Shown here: piece after piece, positions 5,060-8,787 of the stretch
Layout of the letters: every line of letters begins with the position of its first letter
How positions within the stretch are numbered: position 1 is the stretch's first letter
Origin: an uncultured Bdellovibrionales bacterium
GTDB taxonomy: Bacteria; Bdellovibrionota; FAC87; UBA2466
DNA length: 8,787 nt
NCBI GenBank assembly: GCA_937903155.1
Contig: CALCZU010000004.1
Location: forward strand, 1 to 8,787
Reading direction: 5' to 3'
Notes under the pieces: generated by a model
What the model saw: the letters and a program-made list of their open reading frames with translations, nothing else
What the model was told of the DNA's origin: nothing
Databases searched by the model: none
Position numbers and translations under genes: made by a program

Positions 5060-6347
5060 ATACGCGAATATCGACTCTTCCCGAAACGCTTGCTGCAGGT
5101 TTCCATTCATTTCTGCTGGAAACTGCGGCGACGCTCTGAGAGGTACCGAAATTCTTAAACGAAGATCCTGTGTTTCCAGATTGTTCGCGGAACCCAGAAG
5201 AATTCTGTTGATACGGATTTCCACCTGTTTGATTTTGAGAAAACTGCCCACCAAACATGTTTTTGTCACCCATATCAAGGTTCACGTGAACTTCCATCTT
5301 CTGGAGCACGAGATCTTGCGCCTGCATTGAGGTCTTTAGCTCTGCCACGTGATTTTCAAGTGCGGTTTTCGCAAATTCGTTCGTTGATTTCATTTCGATT
5401 TCAACGTTTTTCCCTTTGGTACTCACTTTGACTTCCACTTGACCGAGCGACGGAGGATTTAGAGTAATCGTCATCTTTCCGCCTCCCGTGTGAACCATCG
5501 ACTCCACTTTTGAAAAAACTTCTGGAAGAGTTGAAGGTTTATCAGTTGGCTTTTGCTTCCCTACGGATAAATCGGGATGAAGCGCTTGGAGGTGTTGCGA
5601 TCCACTTTCGACTTGGGTCGGAAATAATTCTTCCTCCCCCTCTTTCGAATGTTTTCTGCCACCCTCTGCGACTTCAAAACTATCCTTTGTGACAGCACTT
5701 CTGTGCACCACATTGGAAATATCTTGTCCGACTTCCTGATTTTTCACCGAGGTTTTATCACTGTCCAACTTCTGCGAGGCTTGTGTTTCTTTTGCTACTT
5801 GAACAGATTTCTCATAACTTTTATCGACGATTTTAGCATTCGCTTCGCCGACTGGGTTTTGAGCGGTCATGGGTTTTTCCATGCCCTCTGCTTTAAGATT
5901 TACGTCCTTCGCATTGGTCGTATCATTCTCAATGATCATTCCTTTTGAAAAATCATACATCGATTGGGTTTTTTGATTATTGCGATCGCTGATAACATCA
6001 CCTTTCAAAGTATCATTCAGCGTTTCGCTGGTTGATTCTTTTACGAGTAATGCCGCCTTGTTGTCAGGAGTTTGCACAACTTGCGCTAACATCGGATTCA
6101 CAAGTTGCTGGTCTTTATTGTCAAAGACTGACAAAAGAGCCTCTTCCTGATTGGATTCCTTATCCCCTGTTTTGAGAGACAAGACATTTACATCAGCAGC
6201 CACATCTGTCGGGGCGGTCTGGAGGCCCAAGAGGTAGTTTAAGAAATCGAAATCTCCTGTCCCAGACACGCTAACATCAGTGCCCAAACTTTGCTGTAGC
6301 GCGGAATTTGATATTCCGCGATTGCCTATAGCTGTAGAATTAAGCAT
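5058..6347 (-). CDS. fliK: Flagellar hook-length control protein FliK
   Basis: FliK is the secreted ruler that sets hook length and switches export specificity from hook to filament by touching FlhB. The C-terminal Flg_hook-type domain spans about residues 276-359 and contains KMTITLNPPSLGQVEVKV, with the family's L.P..LG.V.V core, then KTALENHVAELKTSMQ and VLQKMEVHVNL. The first 275 residues are polar, low in complexity and poorly conserved, as expected of the ruler part; the last 70 are rich in Gly, Asn, Gln and Ser. At 429 residues the length is normal. I chose ATG 6347 because AAAGGGGG (complement of 6359-6366) sits 11 bases upstream. The in-frame GTG at 6359 (433 residues) overlaps that binding site. 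The gene lies between the MotE-like gene and flgD. Confidence 0.9.
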   Translation of the reverse strand: MLNSTAIGNRGISNSALQQSLGTDVSVSGTGDFDFLNYLLGLQTAPTDVAADVNVLSLKTGDKESNQEEALLSVFDNKDQQLVNPMLAQVVQTPDNKAALLVKESTSETLNDTLKGDVISDRNNQKTQSMYDFSKGMIIENDTTNAKDVNLKAEGMEKPMTAQNPVGEANAKIVDKSYEKSVQVAKETQASQKLDSDKTSVKNQEVGQDISNVVHRSAVTKDSFEVAEGGRKHSKEGEEELFPTQVESGSQHLQALHPDLSVGKQKPTDKPSTLPEVFSKVESMVHTGGGKMTITLNPPSLGQVEVKVSTKGKNVEIEMKSTNEFAKTALENHVAELKTSMQAQDLVLQKMEVHVNLDMGDKNMFGGQFSQNQTGGNPYQQNSSGFREQSGNTGSSFKNFGTSQSVAAVSSRNEWKPAASVSGRVDIRV

Positions 6348-6358
6348 CTCATTTTTCA

Positions 6359-6366
6359 CCCCCTTT
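6359..6366 (-). promoter_or_regulatory. Ribosome binding site of fliK
   Basis: AAAGGGGG on the minus strand lies 11 bases before ATG 6347. The upstream GTG start at 6359 would use its last G as the first base of the codon, which speaks against GTG. Confidence 0.6.
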
Positions 6367-6390
6367 CATTTTACTTCTCTGACTCGTACT

Positions 6391-7020
6391 TCATTGACCT
6401 TCTTCTTTCGAAGAATTCGTTGTGGCAATTTTTCGCTTGCCTAAAGTTTTTTCAGTAATGAGCCTCGCTTTTTCGGCAGGCATTTTACCCAAGATATCCG
6501 CGGCGCGCTCTTGCTTCATGTCGGTTAAGATCTGATTTGCAAGCGTGATGTCCATTTCTTCGAGAACCTTAGCCGCCTTCTTTGCCTCCATCTTCTCGTA
6601 GACGGATTTGAACGCAAGAACCCGACGGTCGACGACTTTAGACATCTCATCTTTGAGGGATTTGATTTCGGCATCTTTCTGAGCCAATTTCGCTTTGAAC
6701 TGAGCTTCTTTTTCTTCGTACTTCTTTTTTTCGATGGCTTCGCGATCTTTGTACTTTTTTGCAAGTTCTGAGAGCGATTTTTCGTAATTGCCTGCGCGTT
6801 CTTTTAAAATTCCTTCGCGGTCTTTTAGTCCGCGTTCTTTTTCTTGGAGAACTTTTTCTCGGACATCGTATTCCTGCGATAACTCGGCATTCGCAACGGG
6901 TGCACTGTCAGCCGCAATCGATTCACTTGATCCTACGAGATTCAGTTCAATGCAAAGCCATCCCACGATTCCCACCGTTAAGCTTAAAAGAATCGTCGAT
7001 ACCCAGTATTGCCATTTCAT
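6391..7020 (-). CDS. MotE/YlxF-like membrane-anchored coiled-coil protein with MgtE-N-like tail
   Basis: The 209-residue protein has one hydrophobic segment at about 5-28, a short linker, a long charged coiled coil at about 47-135 (repeated EK/KD/KE heptads) and a C-terminal helical segment at about 138-192. That segment (YEKMEAKKAAKVLEEMDITL, then DILGKMPAEKARLI) has the repeat style of the MgtE intracellular N domain. This architecture matches MotE of alphaproteobacteria and YlxF of Bacillus, which sit in the same place between fliJ and fliK. MotE acts as a chaperone for the stator-associated protein MotC; whether this protein does so is not shown, since no motC is in view. No magnesium channel domain is present, so it is not a transporter. 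Its ATG overlaps the fliJ stop as ATGA, with AAGGAAG upstream inside fliJ, indicating coupled translation. Confidence 0.85.
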   Translation of the reverse strand: MKWQYWVSTILLSLTVGIVGWLCIELNLVGSSESIAADSAPVANAELSQEYDVREKVLQEKERGLKDREGILKERAGNYEKSLSELAKKYKDREAIEKKKYEEKEAQFKAKLAQKDAEIKSLKDEMSKVVDRRVLAFKSVYEKMEAKKAAKVLEEMDITLANQILTDMKQERAADILGKMPAEKARLITEKTLGKRKIATTNSSKEEGQ

Positions 7021-7451
7021 GATTGTCTTCCTTTTGATAAAACAAAAAGTTCATCTAATGCGTGTTGTTCCTTGCGATTTTTTGCAAGGGTAAATTCGGC
7101 TAGTTTCTTTTCTCTTAACTTCTCTAGCCCTTTTCTTTTCTGCATCAGGGTATGGAGTTCATTGACTCGGAAATCCAATTTTTCCTGAGTGTTAATGATC
7201 ATTCCATCCAAACGTTCGGATTCCTTGATATTTAAAAGCACTTTTTGACTTGAGTAGTGGAGATTTTGTAATCCGTTCTCCAGGTTTTGATATTGTTTGT
7301 CTAAAAGATTGCGCGCGTCGTCTATCAGCTTCTTTTTTCGGTCGCTTAATATGACTAAATCATTTTGCAAGTGAGCTATCTCCGCTTTTTTCATAGATTC
7401 ACGCATATGCGTGAAGTGAAGCATTTTTTCGAGGCGAAATTGGAACTTCAT
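7017..7451 (-). CDS. fliJ: Flagellar export protein FliJ
   Basis: FliJ is the small coiled-coil protein that inserts into the FliI hexamer, much as gamma does in F1-ATPase, and links it to the export gate. The 144-residue product begins MKFQFRLEKML, the usual FliJ opening, and is almost wholly helical and highly charged (KKKLIDDARNLLDKQY, then LMQKRKGLEKLREKKLAEF). There is no signal peptide or membrane segment, and the length matches the family. Sequence identity in FliJ is always low, so the call rests on length, coiled coil, opening and position between fliI and the MotE-like gene. It overlaps both neighbours by ATGA (7448-7451 with fliI, 7017-7020 with the next gene). Confidence 0.9.
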   Translation of the reverse strand: MKFQFRLEKMLHFTHMRESMKKAEIAHLQNDLVILSDRKKKLIDDARNLLDKQYQNLENGLQNLHYSSQKVLLNIKESERLDGMIINTQEKLDFRVNELHTLMQKRKGLEKLREKKLAEFTLAKNRKEQHALDELFVLSKGRQS

Positions 7452-8752
7452 ACATTACCAAAAATTTGCATAACGCCTTTTTCGGCGGCTTCGAAGTTTG
7501 AGTCTTCGTCTCGCCCCTGTCGAAGCAGCGCCACGATCTTTTGTTCTTTTTCTATCGCCTCATCGATTGTTGGATCTGTTCCTCTCAGATACATCCCGTA
7601 ATGGATGGCATCTTCGTTTTCGTGATACAGAGACAACAATTCTTTGATTTTTCTCGCGCGCTTACTGTGTTCTTTAGAGACCACTTGGTCCATCACACGA
7701 CTCACGCTGGTTAGGACGTCGACGGCAGGATAATGTCCGCGATTCGCAAGACGTCGCGCCAGAACAATATGGCCATCCAAAATTGCTCGGGCCGCATCCG
7801 CTACCGGATCTTCCAAATCATCACCTTCGACTAAAACGGTATACAGACCTGTAATCGATCCATTCTCTCCCCAGTTGCCAGCGCGTTCGACTAACTTCGA
7901 AAGTAAGCTGAATACGGATGGAGTATATCCTTTGGTTGTCGGCGGTTCGCCGGCAGCCATCCCGATTTCTCTTTGTGCCATCGCAAAGCGGGTCAAAGAG
8001 TCCATCAAGAGTAAAACATTTTTCTTCTTATTTCTAAAATACTCGGCAATCGCCGTGGCAGTGAAAGCACCACGCACTCGACGGACCGCAGATTTATCGG
8101 CGGTCTCGACGATTAAAACGCTTTTCTTAAGCCCTTCTTCTCCCAGTTCATGAGCAATAAACTCTCGAACCTCACGTCCGCGCTCACCGATAAGGCCAAT
8201 CACGACCACATCGGCTTCGGTCATTCGCGCCATCATTCCAAGAAGAACGCTTTTTCCCACACCCGAACCTGCGAAAACGCCCTGTCGTTGCCCTTTACCC
8301 GTCGTTAAACAAGCATTGAGCGCACGCACGCCGACATCCAACGGCTCTCGGATGATCATCCGATCCATTGGATTTAACATTCCGCCATAGAGGGGAACCG
8401 TATCTTTTAAATTCAATTTTTCGTTACTATAAGGGATGCAGGTCGAATCAATGACTTGCCCCAAAAGTTCTTCGCCTACTTTAATCACAGCTTCTTCTTG
8501 CTTTAAGTAAATTCGATCGCCCAACCGCACGTTTCCAAGTTCATTCAAAGGCATCCCGACATGGCCGCTCGGATCGAGACTGACGATTTCGACGGGAATA
8601 TTACCGTCCAGAGTTTCCACTTCGCAAAGCGCGCCCACTCGAACATTAGGCATAAAAAAGCGAATGGAGTCTCGACGGACTTTTTGCACGCGACCATAGA
8701 AGTCACAAAAATCTTCGCGTTCGATCTGATTGAAAAAAGTTTCTAATGACAT
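7448..8752 (-). CDS. fliI: Flagellum-specific ATP synthase (export ATPase) FliI
   Basis: FliI is the cytoplasmic hexameric ATPase that drives or aids unfolding and entry of flagellar substrates into the type III export gate. The 434 residues include the N-terminal beta-barrel (about 20-90), the Walker A loop AGSGVGKS (161-168), GLIGERGREVREF (186-198) with the catalytic glutamate at about 190, Walker B VLLLMDSLTRFAMAQRE (246-262), GEPPTTKGYTPSVFSLL (268-284) and DDLEDPVADAARAILDGHIV (311-330). These mark the FliI/YscN family rather than F1-beta. All key residues are present and the length is standard. The call of FliI over a virulence ATPase rests on the flagellar neighbours. ATG 8752 has GGAA a few bases upstream. 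fliH, the usual partner, would be expected just outside the window. Confidence 0.97.
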   Translation of the reverse strand: MSLETFFNQIEREDFCDFYGRVQKVRRDSIRFFMPNVRVGALCEVETLDGNIPVEIVSLDPSGHVGMPLNELGNVRLGDRIYLKQEEAVIKVGEELLGQVIDSTCIPYSNEKLNLKDTVPLYGGMLNPMDRMIIREPLDVGVRALNACLTTGKGQRQGVFAGSGVGKSVLLGMMARMTEADVVVIGLIGERGREVREFIAHELGEEGLKKSVLIVETADKSAVRRVRGAFTATAIAEYFRNKKKNVLLLMDSLTRFAMAQREIGMAAGEPPTTKGYTPSVFSLLSKLVERAGNWGENGSITGLYTVLVEGDDLEDPVADAARAILDGHIVLARRLANRGHYPAVDVLTSVSRVMDQVVSKEHSKRARKIKELLSLYHENEDAIHYGMYLRGTDPTIDEAIEKEQKIVALLRQGRDEDSNFEAAEKGVMQIFGNV

Positions 8753-8767
8753 AGTTTATTCCAGGCT

Positions 8768-8787
8768 GTCGTTGCGAGGAGCGAAGC
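8768..8787. repeat. Possible copy of a dispersed GCGAGGAGCGAAGC-type repeat
   Basis: The last 20 bases, GTCGTTGCGAGGAGCGAAGC, closely resemble a palindromic repeat (GTCATTGCGAGGAGCGAAGC and on) that I recall from many unrelated bacterial genomes. Only one arm is in view. On the minus strand it is open and in frame with a short tail ...FAPRNDSLE ending in TAA at 8756-8758, just before fliI. It may therefore form the C-terminus of the upstream gene, which would be fliH by synteny. Confidence 0.4.

Noticed and set aside
5058..6359. GTG 6359 as the start of fliK
   Set aside because: The GTG overlaps the AAAGGGGG binding site; ATG 6347 has proper spacing. It stays possible but second best.
1..8787. 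tRNA, rRNA, CRISPR array, insertion sequence or transposase
   Set aside because: I found no cloverleaf-like sequence, no regularly spaced direct repeats and no transposase motif on either strand.

Overview
The window looks like a chromosomal segment of a flagellated Gram-negative bacterium of moderate GC. The minus-strand gene order fliI, fliJ, a MotE/YlxF-like gene, fliK, flgD, a TIGR02530-type flagellar operon gene and flgE, together with the protein styles, suggests a Bdellovibrio-like (Bdellovibrionota) organism. That assignment is inference from recall and synteny, not a search result.

Layout. (1) At 1-502 two head-to-head genes encode small four-helix-bundle proteins of the S23/IVP family. 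The left copy runs off the window. The copies form a large mosaic palindrome: three inverted blocks of 32, 32 and 35 bp are identical to the base, separated by short blocks with almost no identity. The central block is a perfect 32-bp stem filling the gap between the start codons and containing both ribosome binding sites. (2) At 667-1809 lies a plus-strand gene for an exported protein I do not recognise, built from four degenerate helical repeats. (3) At 1826-2191 a minus-strand gene encodes a small exported cupredoxin-like protein. It lies directly behind a clear rho-independent terminator at 2218-2252. (4) From 2276 to the end is a compact minus-strand flagellar operon.

How the genes work together. 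FliI is the ATPase of the flagellar type III export apparatus and FliJ its coiled-coil stalk partner. The MotE-like protein is a membrane-anchored coiled coil with an MgtE-N-like tail. FliK measures hook length, FlgD is the hook cap scaffold, the TIGR02530-type protein is an uncharacterised hook-operon protein, and FlgE is the hook subunit. fliI/fliJ and fliJ/motE-like overlap by ATGA, which suggests translational coupling. The later junctions are wider and carry hairpins: a strong one between fliK and flgD, whose T-tract lies on the opposite strand, and a cluster of three before flgE. These could tune late hook-gene output.

Most worth a second look: the mosaic palindrome with head-to-head S23-like genes, the repeat-built exported protein, the antisense-oriented terminator-like hairpin inside the flagellar operon, and a possible dispersed repeat at the right edge just upstream of fliI.
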